Under the pieces are notes generated by a model. That model was not told where the DNA came from, did no database searches, and was given only the letters and a program-made list of their open reading frames with translations. From the NCBI RefSeq assembly GCF_021531695.1, contig NZ_JADYUI010000008.1, forward strand, positions 1 through 64,000: a stretch of DNA of 64,000 nucleotides. The letters are read 5' to 3'. Below are positions 36,596 to 47,421 of this stretch, piece by piece. The position numbers and the translations under genes are program-made. Numbering within the stretch: the first letter of the stretch is position 1; each line of letters starts with the position of its first letter. The stretch comes from Roseburia hominis (GTDB taxonomy: Bacteria; Bacillota; Clostridia; Lachnospirales; Lachnospiraceae).

Positions 36596-37222
36596 CTATG
36601 CAAATGCAGTTCCATCATTATGGTATACTTCCTCAATTTCCAATACCATATCCAGCACAAATTTAGGATACAATTTTTTTGCCATCAATATTATAGTTAT
36701 TTCATCTAATTGCAACTGCTGTAATTGCTTCGCAAATATCTCTAATGATTTCCCAGCATCACAATGGTTTTTAGATAAAGAATGAATTCCATCCAATAAT
36801 TGCAAATATAGTCTATTTTCTTTTGTGATCATTTTTCTTGGTTTTACAATATCCGTGTTTGTCAAATCATCTAAAATATAATTATATTTGTTCGTTGTGA
36901 TTTCCCTTCGATTAGGCATCAATGTAGATATACCAATCGCATTATAATATGCAGGACCAGACAAATATCCCTCTCCATTTGCCATATAAAAATTATTTGT
37001 GATTTCTACTTCTGTTGGAACCACTTTACCCCATTTAGTATTCCAAACTATTGTATATACACCTCTACCAACTCTTCTAATTTTATCTTTATCACAGAGA
37101 CGTTTTATCTCCGTATTAAGAATCGCATACTGGTTTGTTTGAATTTTCAAATTGTCTCGTATTTCTTGATTTGTTAAAACTGTATGCTTTTCGAAAAGAA
37201 TCATAATTTCATTTTGAAACAT
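36596..37222 (-). CDS. AbiEi-like winged-helix antitoxin/regulator
   Basis: The 208-aa protein has an N-terminal winged helix (FEKHTVLTNQEIRDNLKIQTNQYAILNTEIKRLCDKDKIRRVGRGVYTIV, residues 10-58). A C-terminal domain follows with GEGYLSGPAYYNAIGISTLMPNR, the pattern of AbiEi/DUF6088-type proteins. In AbiE systems this protein binds inverted repeats at its own promoter and represses the operon. Here it is the first gene of a cassette with a 75-aa protein and a HipA-like kinase instead of the usual AbiEii nucleotidyltransferase. An inverted repeat frames its promoter. The start has an AAAGGAGG. Confidence 0.75.
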   Translation of the reverse strand: MFQNEIMILFEKHTVLTNQEIRDNLKIQTNQYAILNTEIKRLCDKDKIRRVGRGVYTIVWNTKWGKVVPTEVEITNNFYMANGEGYLSGPAYYNAIGISTLMPNRREITTNKYNYILDDLTNTDIVKPRKMITKENRLYLQLLDGIHSLSKNHCDAGKSLEIFAKQLQQLQLDEITIILMAKKLYPKFVLDMVLEIEEVYHNDGTAFA

Positions 37223-37237
37223 AACGCACGCCTCCTT

Positions 37238-37287
37238 TGTTATTATTATATGTCAATATTTTATTTTTATCAATTGTAATAATAACA
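37238..37287 (-). promoter_or_regulatory. Promoter inside an 11-bp inverted repeat, upstream of the AbiEi-like gene
   Basis: TGTTATTATTA (37238-37248) and TAATAATAACA (37277-37287) are perfect inverted arms 28 bp apart. Between and overlapping them lie, on the minus strand, TTGATA (37273-37268) and TATAAT (37250-37245), 17 bp apart. The -10 overlaps one arm. This geometry fits autorepression by the first gene product, as known for AbiEi. No other gene lies in 37223-37582; the rest holds AT-rich sequence and the gdhA terminator. Confidence 0.75.
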
Positions 37288-37496
37288 TTTTTAACAATAA
37301 ACGTACTTTATTTTTGATTACATTGTATTATATTGATTCACTATTGTACCCTTTGCAATGAAAATACATTGTCAGACATCTGCTTAGGCTAATTTATGTA
37401 GAAGGTATATAAAGCGTTTGCAGCTCACTTATAACTCACTCGCAACTCAAAATTTTTCTCTACTTAAAATTACATCATATTTTCTAATTTTACGTC

Positions 37497-37534
37497 AAAA
37501 AATGCTCCGCAAATCTCTTTGCGAAGCATTTTTC
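37497..37534 (-). terminator. Intrinsic terminator after gdhA
   Basis: AATGCTCCGCAAA (37501-37513) and TTTGCGAAGCATT (37518-37530) pair with a four-base loop. A-runs on the left give a U-run on the minus strand. Confidence 0.9.
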
Positions 37535-37582
37535 TTGTTCATTTTATACAATTTTAATATCACGAACCTGTGACTTTTTACC

Positions 37583-38962
<1,380 letters not shown>

Positions 38963-39072
38963 TTATATTTTATTCGTTTTTTCCAGAAATATCAACTGAT
39001 TTTACGTCGATAAGCCATGCTATCTGGTTATAGAATGTTTAACTTTCATTTATAGTTTATGCACAAACAAAT

Positions 39073-39678
39073 TTATTGCTTTTCTTCTGCCTTAATCCGT
39101 CCCTTTTTTACATTGGGCTCTATCATATTTTGATAGGCATAATCCCATAATACTTCCGAGCCTTCTGCCGTTTTTTTATTTCGTCCGAGAATCTGTTCTA
39201 ACTGCACTCCATGCAAAACCCAGTCAGCACCATCCATTGCAGCATTTAACATGGCAGGCTGAATATTATCCATGGTATGTGCAAATTTTGCCTCTTTCGT
39301 CTCGTAGGCTTCAAATTCTTCCCAAAGCTCACGCAGTTTCTTCCCCTGATCCTCCGGTAAAATTCCAAATATCCGCTCAGCAGCTTTTTCCTCTCTTTCG
39401 TGCTGTGTCTTCTTTCCTTCTTCATCATAAGCATAAGTGTCTCCGGCATCAATCTCAACCAGATCATGAATAAGGAGCATTGTGACCGTTTTTAAAACAT
39501 CAATTTCTTCATTCGCATATTCACTCAAAAGAATGGTCATAATTGCCATATGCCACGCATGCTCGGCATCATTTTCCCGCCGTTTTCCATCTGTCAGATG
39601 TGTCTGACGGAAAATAAATTTCTCTTTATCTATTTCTCTAAAAAAATCAAACTGTTTCTCTAAACGTTCCTTGTCCAT
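39073..39678 (-). CDS. HD-domain hydrolase (YfbR/HDDC2-like 5'-nucleotidase)
   Basis: The 201-aa protein has the HD metal-binding pattern: FIFRQTHLTDGKRRENDAEHAWHMA (His, then EHAWH), LLIHDLVEIDAGDT (HD) and a late Asp in TMDNIQPAMLNA. This is the arrangement of YfbR/YGK1-type deoxyribonucleoside 5'-monophosphatases. Substrate is inferred from the family only. The start at 39678 follows AAGGAG. It stands alone, with no neighbour suggesting a pathway. Confidence 0.88.
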   Translation of the reverse strand: MDKERLEKQFDFFREIDKEKFIFRQTHLTDGKRRENDAEHAWHMAIMTILLSEYANEEIDVLKTVTMLLIHDLVEIDAGDTYAYDEEGKKTQHEREEKAAERIFGILPEDQGKKLRELWEEFEAYETKEAKFAHTMDNIQPAMLNAAMDGADWVLHGVQLEQILGRNKKTAEGSEVLWDYAYQNMIEPNVKKGRIKAEEKQ

Positions 39679-39937
39679 GTTACGTTCACTCCTTCTTTCA
39701 TCCCTGTAATACCGAATCAATCCTCATCTATATAATCCGCGTCACCTGTACGAAGCTATTTTAACAGTGTAACTCGAAACTATTTCTGTTACAACATTTT
39801 AAAGTAGTATTTTTCATTTTCTTTGCAATTTTCCATTATTACTTTTCAAAAATTTTACGTAAATTACAGATAAATATGATAGTTTTCCTTCCCATTTTTT
39901 GCTATTTTTAAGTAAAAAAACGAATGGCGGGAATAGT

Positions 39938-41692
39938 ATGCTTCAAATTACGACAGAAATCAAAAGACAATTTCATGAAATTTTAGAAAAGAAACTGGTT
40001 TATCCGGTATATCAGCCAATCATTTCCTTAAAAGATGGTGAACTTACCGGATATGAAGCATTAAGCAGAATCTCTTTAAAAGATGCACAATTTAATGTAG
40101 AAGAAATGTTTCAAATATCAGAACAGCTTGACAAAGTCTGGGAATTGGAAGAAATTTGCCGAATAAAATCCATAGAAAACGCAAAGAAAAAACCAAAAGG
40201 TACCAAACTCTATCTCAATGTCAATCCAAATGTCTTAAAAGATAAACAATTTCATGAGGGCATGACAGCCTCCTATCTAAAAACACAGGGATTCAAAAAC
40301 AAAGATATTGTTTTTGAAATAACAGAACGAACTTCCATTGATGACAGTGAATTATTTTCTAAAACCATCGAGCATTACAAAAAGCAGGATTTCAAAATAG
40401 CAATTGATGATTTCGGTGACGGATATGCCTCTCTTAACCGCATCTGTGCATTACGTCCTAAATTCATCAAACTTGATATCCAGATGATTCATGATATTGA
40501 TAAGGATCATTTAAAACAATCCTTAATCGAAAGCTGTGCTATTTTCTGCAAAAACTCCGGAATCAAACTGATTGCAGAAGGAATCGAAACAGCTGACGAA
40601 CTAAAAGAGCTGATTCGTCTCGGCGTAGACTACGGACAGGGTTACTATATCAGATATCCTGCCAAAAACATGGAAGATATTTCACCGGAATTGAAACAAA
40701 ATATTCAGAAATGGAACTATCAGCATATTCTTGCCAGCGACAAACCTTCTTTTTGGAATGGCATTGGAACCATTGCTACGCAGACAGCTCCTGTTCAAAT
40801 TGATGACTCTGCCCTACATTTGTATGAATCCTTTCAGGAAAATGAAGACATGTCAGAAATTTGTGCCATAGACTCTGAATACCAGGTGAGAGGATTAGTT
40901 ACAAGAGAACAAATTTACCGGACATTCGGTGGCAGATATGGGTTTACGCTTCATTCCAGAAGCACCGTAGAAAAAATTATAGATGACGATACCCTGATTG
41001 TGGATTATGAAACACCGATTGAACTCGTATCAAGAATGGCACTGGCTCGTCCAAAGCCTACACTTTATGATGCAATTGTTGTAACCAGGAATCAAAAATA
41101 TGAAGGAATCGTAACGGTGAAAGATTTGTTGGAAACCGCCCTGACCATTCAGGTTTCCAAGGCGATGGATGCCAGTCCTTTAACCGGATTACCAGGCAAC
41201 TCCGTTATTCAGGAAAAAATTGCAGAACTGATTGGCAGTACAAAAGAATATGCCGTAGTATATTTTGATTTAGACAACTTTAAAGCCTATAACGATGCTT
41301 ATGGTTTTCAAAATGGCGACCGCATGATTAAGATTCTTGCCGAAAGCATCACCGAAGCTGCAAAACACAATGAATTTATCGGACATATCGGGGGAGATGA
41401 TATCGTAATGATATCCAAACATCGTAACGTTGAAGAAACTTGTATGGAAATTACCACCAAATTTTCTACACGAATCAAAGAACTTTACAATACCACAGAC
41501 TGGAACCGTGGTTATATTCTATCCACAAACCGAAATGGCTTCCCGGAACAATTTCCCATTGCTACTGTTTCCATTGCCGCCATCACAGACAAAAGCAATT
41601 CACATGAATCCTTGGAAAGCTTTTCAGAAAAAATCGCAAAATTAAAAAAGAAGGCAAAAAAACAGGAAGGAAACAGTTTTATTTGTGATTGA
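39938..41692 (+). CDS. EAL-CBS-GGDEF protein with intact EAL and altered GGDEF
   Basis: The 584-aa cytoplasmic protein has an EAL domain (about 1-250) with the phosphodiesterase residues in place: YEALSRI, LYLNVNPNVL, FEITERT, IDDFGDGYASL, LDIQMI and IAEGIETADEL. Two CBS-like repeats follow (about 270-420), then a GGDEF-type domain (about 425-580) with DLDNFKAYNDAYGFQNGD. The active-site loop reads IGGDDIVMI instead of GGDEF, so cyclase activity is doubtful. I infer a c-di-GMP phosphodiesterase with a regulatory C-terminal part. The start follows a weak GGCGGGA site, chosen because the EAL domain begins right after it. Confidence 0.9.
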   Translation: MLQITTEIKRQFHEILEKKLVYPVYQPIISLKDGELTGYEALSRISLKDAQFNVEEMFQISEQLDKVWELEEICRIKSIENAKKKPKGTKLYLNVNPNVLKDKQFHEGMTASYLKTQGFKNKDIVFEITERTSIDDSELFSKTIEHYKKQDFKIAIDDFGDGYASLNRICALRPKFIKLDIQMIHDIDKDHLKQSLIESCAIFCKNSGIKLIAEGIETADELKELIRLGVDYGQGYYIRYPAKNMEDISPELKQNIQKWNYQHILASDKPSFWNGIGTIATQTAPVQIDDSALHLYESFQENEDMSEICAIDSEYQVRGLVTREQIYRTFGGRYGFTLHSRSTVEKIIDDDTLIVDYETPIELVSRMALARPKPTLYDAIVVTRNQKYEGIVTVKDLLETALTIQVSKAMDASPLTGLPGNSVIQEKIAELIGSTKEYAVVYFDLDNFKAYNDAYGFQNGDRMIKILAESITEAAKHNEFIGHIGGDDIVMISKHRNVEETCMEITTKFSTRIKELYNTTDWNRGYILSTNRNGFPEQFPIATVSIAAITDKSNSHESLESFSEKIAKLKKKAKKQEGNSFICD

Positions 41693-41694
41693 TA

Positions 41695-41736
41695 AAAGAC
41701 AGAACGGTCGCATACGCAATCGTTCTGTCTTTTTGT
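41695..41736 (+). terminator. Bidirectional terminator between EAL gene and fab operon
   Basis: AAAAGACAGAACG pairs with CGTTCTGTCTTTT, followed by T on the plus strand and A-run/U-run on the minus strand. It closes both converging units. Confidence 0.9.
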
Positions 41737-41772
41737 AAAAATATTGTATATTGTAAAATATTAGAAAGCAAT

Positions 41773-42249
41773 TTAATCTTGTAACATATCGTTTACCATC
41801 TCTCCGATTTTGAAATTCAATCGGAAGGAATCCTTTAATTTTGCAAGGATATTGATAAGAAAACAGATTTCCTCCTCCGACATTCCTCTGGTCGCGCGCT
41901 TGATTAATATCTTATGGAAATTTTCATGATGATGAAAGGCACGCACTCCTTTTTCCGTAAGAGAAATTAAAACCACACGTTTGTCTTCCTCACTCCGGTT
42001 CCGATTAACGTACTGTTTACGAACCAGACCATCCATCGACTTTGTCAGAGTTCCGGTTGTAACCGAAAGTGTTTTTGCTATATCCGTCATTTTTTTATGA
42101 CCATCCAGACCGATTGCCTCTATCACGTGCATATCATTATTGGTAATATCTTTAAATTCACCACTGATTAAAAATTTTTCTTCGATTTCCATAATGTCTT
42201 TCATCAGCCAGACCAATAAATGATTTAAGGTATCTTCTCTGCTACTCAT
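41773..42249 (-). CDS. MarR-family regulator of the fatty acid operon (FabT-like)
   Basis: The 158-aa winged-helix protein has the MarR core: FKDITNNDMHVIEAIGLDGHKKMTDIAKTLSVTTGTLTKSMDGLVRKQYVNRNRSEEDKRVVLISLTEKG. It is the last gene of the fatty acid operon, 12 bp after fabH, and the operon promoter carries three FabT-like boxes. FabT of streptococci represses fab genes when loaded with acyl-ACP. In streptococci fabT lies near the start of the cluster, here it is at the end. Function as the local fab repressor is inferred from context. Confidence 0.88.
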   Translation of the reverse strand: MSSREDTLNHLLVWLMKDIMEIEEKFLISGEFKDITNNDMHVIEAIGLDGHKKMTDIAKTLSVTTGTLTKSMDGLVRKQYVNRNRSEEDKRVVLISLTEKGVRAFHHHENFHKILIKRATRGMSEEEICFLINILAKLKDSFRLNFKIGEMVNDMLQD

Positions 42250-42261
42250 CTGCTTTCTCCT

Positions 42262-43239
42262 CTACCAGGTCAGGACTGCCGCTCCCCAGGTGAGACCTGC
42301 GCCAAAGCCTGCAAGAACAATCCTGTTTCCTTTTTTCAATAACCCTTTTCGGTTAATATCATCCAGCAAGATTGGAACACTTGCCGCTGATATATTACCA
42401 CATTCCTGCAGGTTTGTGGGAAATTTTTCGATCGGCTGATGCAAATGTTTTGCCACCGATTCAATAATTCTTATATTCGCCTGATGAAGCACAAAATAAT
42501 CAATGTCATCTAACGTGACTTCTGCCTTTTCTACTGCCTCTTTCACTGCCTTTGGCACGGTACGGACAGCAAATTTATAAACTTCCTGCCCATCCATGGT
42601 CACATAAGACATTCTTTCCTCTTCTGTCTCTACATAAGGATTTTTTACCGGTCTTCCTTTGCAGGCAAGCACCATGCCCTTTGCTCCGTCAGATCCCTGA
42701 ACCAGACTTTCAATTCCGATTCCCTCTTCATCCGGCATATTTCTTACAATTGCCGCACCTGCACCATCACCAAATAAAACGCAGGTGGAACGATCTTCCC
42801 AGTCCATCATCTTAGACAATGTTTCCGCACCAAGAATTAATGCTGTCTGATACTGACCGCTTTTCAGATAAGAATATGCTGTATTTAACGCGAACAAAAA
42901 ACCGGAACACGCTGCACCGATATCAAATGCTACTGCATTTTTTGCACCAAGTTCACGCTGCACTTCACAAGAAAGTGTCGGTATAATATAATCCTGTGAA
43001 ATCGTAGCTGCAATAATAAGATCGATATCTTCTGCAGAAACATTCGCCTGCTCCATTGCAAGTTTCGCTGCTTCTGCCGACATCATCGTTGTTGTTTCTT
43101 CCGTAACAAGATGACGTGCTTTCATTCCCGTTCTTGTCTGAATCCACTCATCGGAAGTATCCATAATTTCACTCAAATCATCATTCGTAACACGATGCTT
43201 TGGCAAATAACTTCCTGTTCCACATATTTTGATTGCCAT
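42262..43239 (-). CDS. fabH: 3-oxoacyl-ACP synthase III
   Basis: The 325-aa enzyme has the KASIII triad: Cys in FDIGAACSGFLFAL (near 112), His in FVLHQANIRII (near 250) and Asn in ECGNISAASVPILL (near 280), and ends in GAGLTWGA. It starts fatty acid synthesis by condensing acetyl- or branched acyl-CoA with malonyl-ACP. It lies 18 bp after the fused carboxyltransferase gene. Confidence 0.97.
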   Translation of the reverse strand: MAIKICGTGSYLPKHRVTNDDLSEIMDTSDEWIQTRTGMKARHLVTEETTTMMSAEAAKLAMEQANVSAEDIDLIIAATISQDYIIPTLSCEVQRELGAKNAVAFDIGAACSGFLFALNTAYSYLKSGQYQTALILGAETLSKMMDWEDRSTCVLFGDGAGAAIVRNMPDEEGIGIESLVQGSDGAKGMVLACKGRPVKNPYVETEEERMSYVTMDGQEVYKFAVRTVPKAVKEAVEKAEVTLDDIDYFVLHQANIRIIESVAKHLHQPIEKFPTNLQECGNISAASVPILLDDINRKGLLKKGNRIVLAGFGAGLTWGAAVLTW

Positions 43240-43257
43240 TTGTCTACTCCCACTGTA

Positions 43258-44964
43258 TCAGAATGCACGGAAACGCTGATATCGTTCTTCGGCAAGTTCT
43301 TCTCCCGTTTTATTTGCATTTTTTTCTAAGAACTCTCTGATATTTACTTTAAGATAACGGGAAATTGAATCCAATGCCTTGCTGTCTGCCCCGCCATATT
43401 CCGGAATAATTTTTTCTACTACATGAAGTTCATACAAATCATGTGCCGTAATCTTCATGATTCCGGCTGCTTCTTTTGAACGCTTGGAATCTTTCCACAA
43501 AATAGATGCAAAACCTTCCGGTGATAATACAGAATACGTTGCATTTTCCATCATCCACACTTCATTTCCGACAGAAAGTGCCAATGCACCACCACTTCCG
43601 CCTTCGCCAATCATAAGACAAAGTACCGGAACTTTTAAGGAAGACATCTCATACAGATTTCTTGCAATTGCCTCACCCTGTCCGCGTTCTTCTGCTTCCA
43701 TTCCGCAGAATGCACCGGATGTATTTACAAATGTAATGATTGGGCGGCCAAATTTTTCTGCCTGTTTCATCAGACGAATTGCCTTTCGGTATCCTTCCGG
43801 TGACGGCATTCCGTAATTGTGACGCATACAGTCTTTTAAATCTTTGCCCTTTTGAACTCCAATTACTGTGACCGGCTGACCATCCAGATAAGCAATTCCA
43901 CCCACAATTGCAGGATCATCTCTGAAATAACGGTCTCCATGCATTTCCATGAACTTGTCAAAAATCTGTTCAATATATTCTTCCGAGGAAATACGGGTTA
44001 CCTTACGTGCCATTTCTACTTTTTCCCATGCTCCCTTTAACGGAGTTTTTGCTGCACGCTCCCGCATAAGTTCTGTCGGCTCTGCCGATACTTGACATGG
44101 ACCATCAAAGTTTGCGAAACCTTCGCCTCTTTTATGATGAAATCTCAAAATCTCATATAAAGTCTTCTTTAAATCTTTTCTTTCTACAATACGGTCTACA
44201 AAACCATGCTCCAACTGAAATTCCGAACGCTGGAATCCTGCCGGAAGTTTCTGCCCGATCGTCTGTTCAATGACACGCGGTCCTGCAAAACCAATCAAAG
44301 CCTTTGGCTCTGCCAGAATAATATCTCCAAGCATTGCAAAACTTGCCGTCATACCACCCGTCGTAGGATCCGTCAATACCGGGACGTATAAAAGTCCGGC
44401 ATCGGAATGTTTCTTTAATGCTGCCGATGTTTTTTCCATCTGCATCAGAGAAATAATACCTTCCTGCATTCTTGCGCCACCGGAGCAGCAAAACAGAATA
44501 ACCGGTAACTTCTCTTCGGTCGCTCTTTCCACTGCCAAAGCTATTTTTTCTCCAAATGCATGACTCATGCTTCCCATTAAAAATCTCGCATCGCAAACAC
44601 CGATTACGGTATCTTCACCGTATATCTGTGCCTTTCCGACTGTAACTCCCTCTTTTAAGCCGGTCTTTTCCTGTACGGCTTTGATTTTTTCTTCATATCC
44701 CGGAAATGACAGTGAATTTCCACCAACCACATCCTCAAACCATGGCGTAAAGCTTCCGGTATCTACCACCATTTTTAAACGGTTTTTGGTATTTACCCTG
44801 AAATAGCCGCCACATTCCGGACAAACATAAAGATTTCTGATTGCTTCCGCACGATTTACCTTTTTACCACAGGCTTTACAGTCAACAGTTTCCGGCTTTT
44901 CTTCTTTTTTTAATTCTGATTTTATTTCTTTTTTATGTTTCAGTTTTTCTATTAAATTTTCCAT
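43258..44964 (-). CDS. Fused acetyl-CoA carboxylase carboxyltransferase (AccD-AccA)
   Basis: The 568-aa protein joins both carboxyltransferase subunits. The N-terminal half is AccD-like with the zinc ribbon [25 protein letters not shown] and [15 protein letters not shown]. The C-terminal half (from about 300) is AccA-like with [36 protein letters not shown] and [13 protein letters not shown]. In most bacteria these are two proteins. It makes malonyl-CoA with biotin carboxylase and BCCP, but accB and accC are absent from this operon. The ATG lies one base after the fabZ stop and the ribosome binding site is inside fabZ. Confidence 0.93.
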   Translation of the reverse strand: MENLIEKLKHKKEIKSELKKEEKPETVDCKACGKKVNRAEAIRNLYVCPECGGYFRVNTKNRLKMVVDTGSFTPWFEDVVGGNSLSFPGYEEKIKAVQEKTGLKEGVTVGKAQIYGEDTVIGVCDARFLMGSMSHAFGEKIALAVERATEEKLPVILFCCSGGARMQEGIISLMQMEKTSAALKKHSDAGLLYVPVLTDPTTGGMTASFAMLGDIILAEPKALIGFAGPRVIEQTIGQKLPAGFQRSEFQLEHGFVDRIVERKDLKKTLYEILRFHHKRGEGFANFDGPCQVSAEPTELMRERAAKTPLKGAWEKVEMARKVTRISSEEYIEQIFDKFMEMHGDRYFRDDPAIVGGIAYLDGQPVTVIGVQKGKDLKDCMRHNYGMPSPEGYRKAIRLMKQAEKFGRPIITFVNTSGAFCGMEAEERGQGEAIARNLYEMSSLKVPVLCLMIGEGGSGGALALSVGNEVWMMENATYSVLSPEGFASILWKDSKRSKEAAGIMKITAHDLYELHVVEKIIPEYGGADSKALDSISRYLKVNIREFLEKNANKTGEELAEERYQRFRAF

Positions 44965-44965
44965 T

Positions 44966-45400
44966 TTATTCACCACCAATTGCAAAAACTAACTCAGCAC
45001 TTACGGCAAGCTTCCCATCAACATACGCGGTTGCTTTTCCAACACCGATTGGTCCTTTTTGCTTAATGATCTCTGTTTCTAGGGTAAGAACATCTCCCGG
45101 AAATACTTTCTTCTTGAATTTTGCCTGATTGATTCCCGCAAAATATGCAATCTTCCCCTTGTTTTCTTCCTGGCTTAAAATTGCTACGGCTCCGGTCTGT
45201 GCCAATGCTTCAATAATAAGCACCCCAGGCATTACCGGTTCCCCCGGAAAATGTCCTGCAAAAAACGGCTCATTATAAGTTACGCATTTTTTTCCAACGG
45301 CACGTTTTCCGACTTCTAATTCTTCAATTGTATCAATGAGTAAAAATGGCTGTCTGTGCGGAATAATTTCCATAATTTCCTTTGTTGTATATACTGACAT
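44966..45400 (-). CDS. fabZ: 3-hydroxyacyl-ACP dehydratase
   Basis: The 144-aa hot-dog-fold protein has the active-site motif [11 protein letters not shown] (His near 15) and the [22 protein letters not shown] stretch with the catalytic Glu. It dehydrates 3-hydroxyacyl-ACP in each elongation round. It is 12 bp after fabF. Because the operon lacks fabM and fabA here, the source of unsaturated chains is not visible in the window. Confidence 0.97.
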   Translation of the reverse strand: MSVYTTKEIMEIIPHRQPFLLIDTIEELEVGKRAVGKKCVTYNEPFFAGHFPGEPVMPGVLIIEALAQTGAVAILSQEENKGKIAYFAGINQAKFKKKVFPGDVLTLETEIIKQKGPIGVGKATAYVDGKLAVSAELVFAIGGE

Positions 45401-45412
45401 CTCTATCCATCC

Positions 45413-46645
45413 TTATTGATATTTTTTTAACAAAATGCTGGCATTATGACCACCAAATCCCAAAGAATTACTCAATGCATAGGTGAAATCTTCTTCATAT
45501 GCATCTTTACAATAATCCAGATCAATTTCTTCATCCGGTGTGGTATATCCAACTGTTTTATGGATGTATCCCTCTTCCAGTTCCTTGACACAGGTAACAA
45601 ATTCAATTGCTCCTGCAGCACCAAGTAAATGTCCTACCATGGATTTTGTGGAATTGATGTGAATATTCTTTGCATGATCCCCAAATGCATATTTAATGGC
45701 TCTGGTTTCAAACAAATCGTTGTGATGTGTTCCGGTTCCGTGCGCATTGATGTAAGTAATTTCTTCTTTTGCAATTCCTGCATCATTTACTGCATTTTCC
45801 ATTGCCTTCGCAGCACCGGAGCCATCTTCTGCCGGAGAAGTAATATGATAAGCATCGCTTGAGCATCCATATCCGACAACCTCTGCGTATATCTTAGCTC
45901 CTCTTTTCTTTGCATGCTCTAATTCTTCCAAAACAACAACTGCTGCTCCCTCACCCATAACAAAACCGCTACGATTCTTATCAAACGGAAGAGAACATTT
46001 TGTTGGGTCTGTTTCCGTGGATAACGCTGTAAGCGCGGTAAATCCTGCAATTCCAATCGGAGTTACTGCACCTTCCGTACCACCACTTACCATAACGTCT
46101 GCATCCCCGTACTGAATGGTTCGAAATGCTTCTCCAATACAATTCGTTCCTGTAGTACATGCCGTTACTACATTTAAACTCTTTCCTTTCAATCCGAACT
46201 GAATGGATACATTTCCTGCAGCCATATTGGAAATCATCATAGGAACCAGTAATGGATTTACTCTGGATGGTCCTTTTTCCAATAATTTTTTATATTCTCT
46301 TTCAATTGCCTGCAAACTTCCGATTCCGGAACCAATGGCACAGCCTACGCGGTATGGATCTTCCTTTTCCATATCAATTCCGGCATCTTCCATTGCCTGT
46401 TTTGTTGCCGCAACCGCATACTGTGAAAATGGCTCCATACGCTTTGCCGAACGAAAATCCATAAATTCCTTCGGGTCAAAATCCTTTACTTCTGCTGCTA
46501 ATTTACATTTATAATCCGTGGTATCAAACCGGGTAATCTCTCCAAATCCAATTTTTCCTTCTTTTATACCTGACCAGAAATCTGCTACATTTAAACCGAT
46601 TGGAGTGATGGCTCCCATCCCGGTTACTACAACTCGTCTACTCAT
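45413..46645 (-). CDS. fabF: 3-oxoacyl-ACP synthase II
   Basis: The 410-aa ketosynthase has the nucleophile Cys in NVVTACTTGTNCIGEAF (near 163), both active-site histidines in NAHGTGTHHNDLFE and STKSMVGHLLGAAG, and the C-terminal NSLGFGGHNASIL. It elongates acyl-ACP chains. I chose the ATG after GGAGG. The upstream Met at 46657 overlaps that site. It is followed closely by fabZ. Confidence 0.97.
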   Translation of the reverse strand: MSRRVVVTGMGAITPIGLNVADFWSGIKEGKIGFGEITRFDTTDYKCKLAAEVKDFDPKEFMDFRSAKRMEPFSQYAVAATKQAMEDAGIDMEKEDPYRVGCAIGSGIGSLQAIEREYKKLLEKGPSRVNPLLVPMMISNMAAGNVSIQFGLKGKSLNVVTACTTGTNCIGEAFRTIQYGDADVMVSGGTEGAVTPIGIAGFTALTALSTETDPTKCSLPFDKNRSGFVMGEGAAVVVLEELEHAKKRGAKIYAEVVGYGCSSDAYHITSPAEDGSGAAKAMENAVNDAGIAKEEITYINAHGTGTHHNDLFETRAIKYAFGDHAKNIHINSTKSMVGHLLGAAGAIEFVTCVKELEEGYIHKTVGYTTPDEEIDLDYCKDAYEEDFTYALSNSLGFGGHNASILLKKYQ

Positions 46646-46680
46646 ATTTTCCTCCATTTTGCAAATGCTGTATTAATTTG

Positions 46681-47421
46681 CTACATCGTCATACCGCCGT
46701 CTACTGCAATTACCTGTCCGGTAATATAAGAAGCCGCATCAGATGCAAGAAATGCAACTGTCTTTGCCACATCTTCCGGTGCGCCCACACGACGTAGCGG
46801 AACCTGTGCCAGAAGGCTGTCCTTTACAGTATCGCTAAGTACATCTGTCATCTCCGTTGCGATAAAGCCCGGAGCAATGGCATTCGCTGTAATTCCCCTT
46901 GATGCAAGCTCTCTTGCAACACTTTTCGTAAGACCGATGACTCCCGCTTTTGATGCACAGTAATTGCTCTGCCCTGCATTCCCAATTAATCCGGAAACAG
47001 AAGAAATATTTATAATTCTTCCGCTTCTTTGTTTTAAGAACTGACGGGATAAATGCTTTATGGTATGAAATGTTCCCTTCAAATTCGTGTTAAGAACAGC
47101 ATCAAAGTCCTCTTCTGACATTTTCATCATAAGATTATCCCTGGTAATTCCCGCATTATTTACAAGGATATCAATGTGCCCATACTCTTTTACCAACGCA
47201 TCAATCATTGCTTTACATGCTGCATCATCCGAAACATTGCAGCAGACTGCAACTGCATCTCCACCGCTTTCTTTTATCATTGCTACGGTTTCTTCTGCTT
47301 TTTCTTTGGAACCATTATAATTTACAACTACAAATGCTCCATTTCTTGCAAGTTCTAATGCAATTGCACGACCAATGCCTCTGGAAGCTCCCGTAACCAA
47401 TGCATTTTTACCCTTCAACAT
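46681..47421 (-). CDS. fabG: 3-oxoacyl-ACP reductase
   Basis: The 246-aa short-chain dehydrogenase has [16 protein letters not shown] (NADP(H) loop), [10 protein letters not shown], the catalytic Ser/Tyr/Lys in [24 protein letters not shown] and the PGFIATEMT motif typical of FabG. It reduces 3-oxoacyl-ACP. Its start overlaps the fabD end by 14 bases. Confidence 0.97.
   Translation of the reverse strand: MLKGKNALVTGASRGIGRAIALELARNGAFVVVNYNGSKEKAEETVAMIKESGGDAVAVCCNVSDDAACKAMIDALVKEYGHIDILVNNAGITRDNLMMKMSEEDFDAVLNTNLKGTFHTIKHLSRQFLKQRSGRIINISSVSGLIGNAGQSNYCASKAGVIGLTKSVARELASRGITANAIAPGFIATEMTDVLSDTVKDSLLAQVPLRRVGAPEDVAKTVAFLASDAASYITGQVIAVDGGMTM

Noticed and set aside
45400-46645. Hidden accB (BCCP) between fabF and fabZ
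   Set aside because: The gap is only 12 bp and no biotinyl MKM motif is present in any nearby frame.
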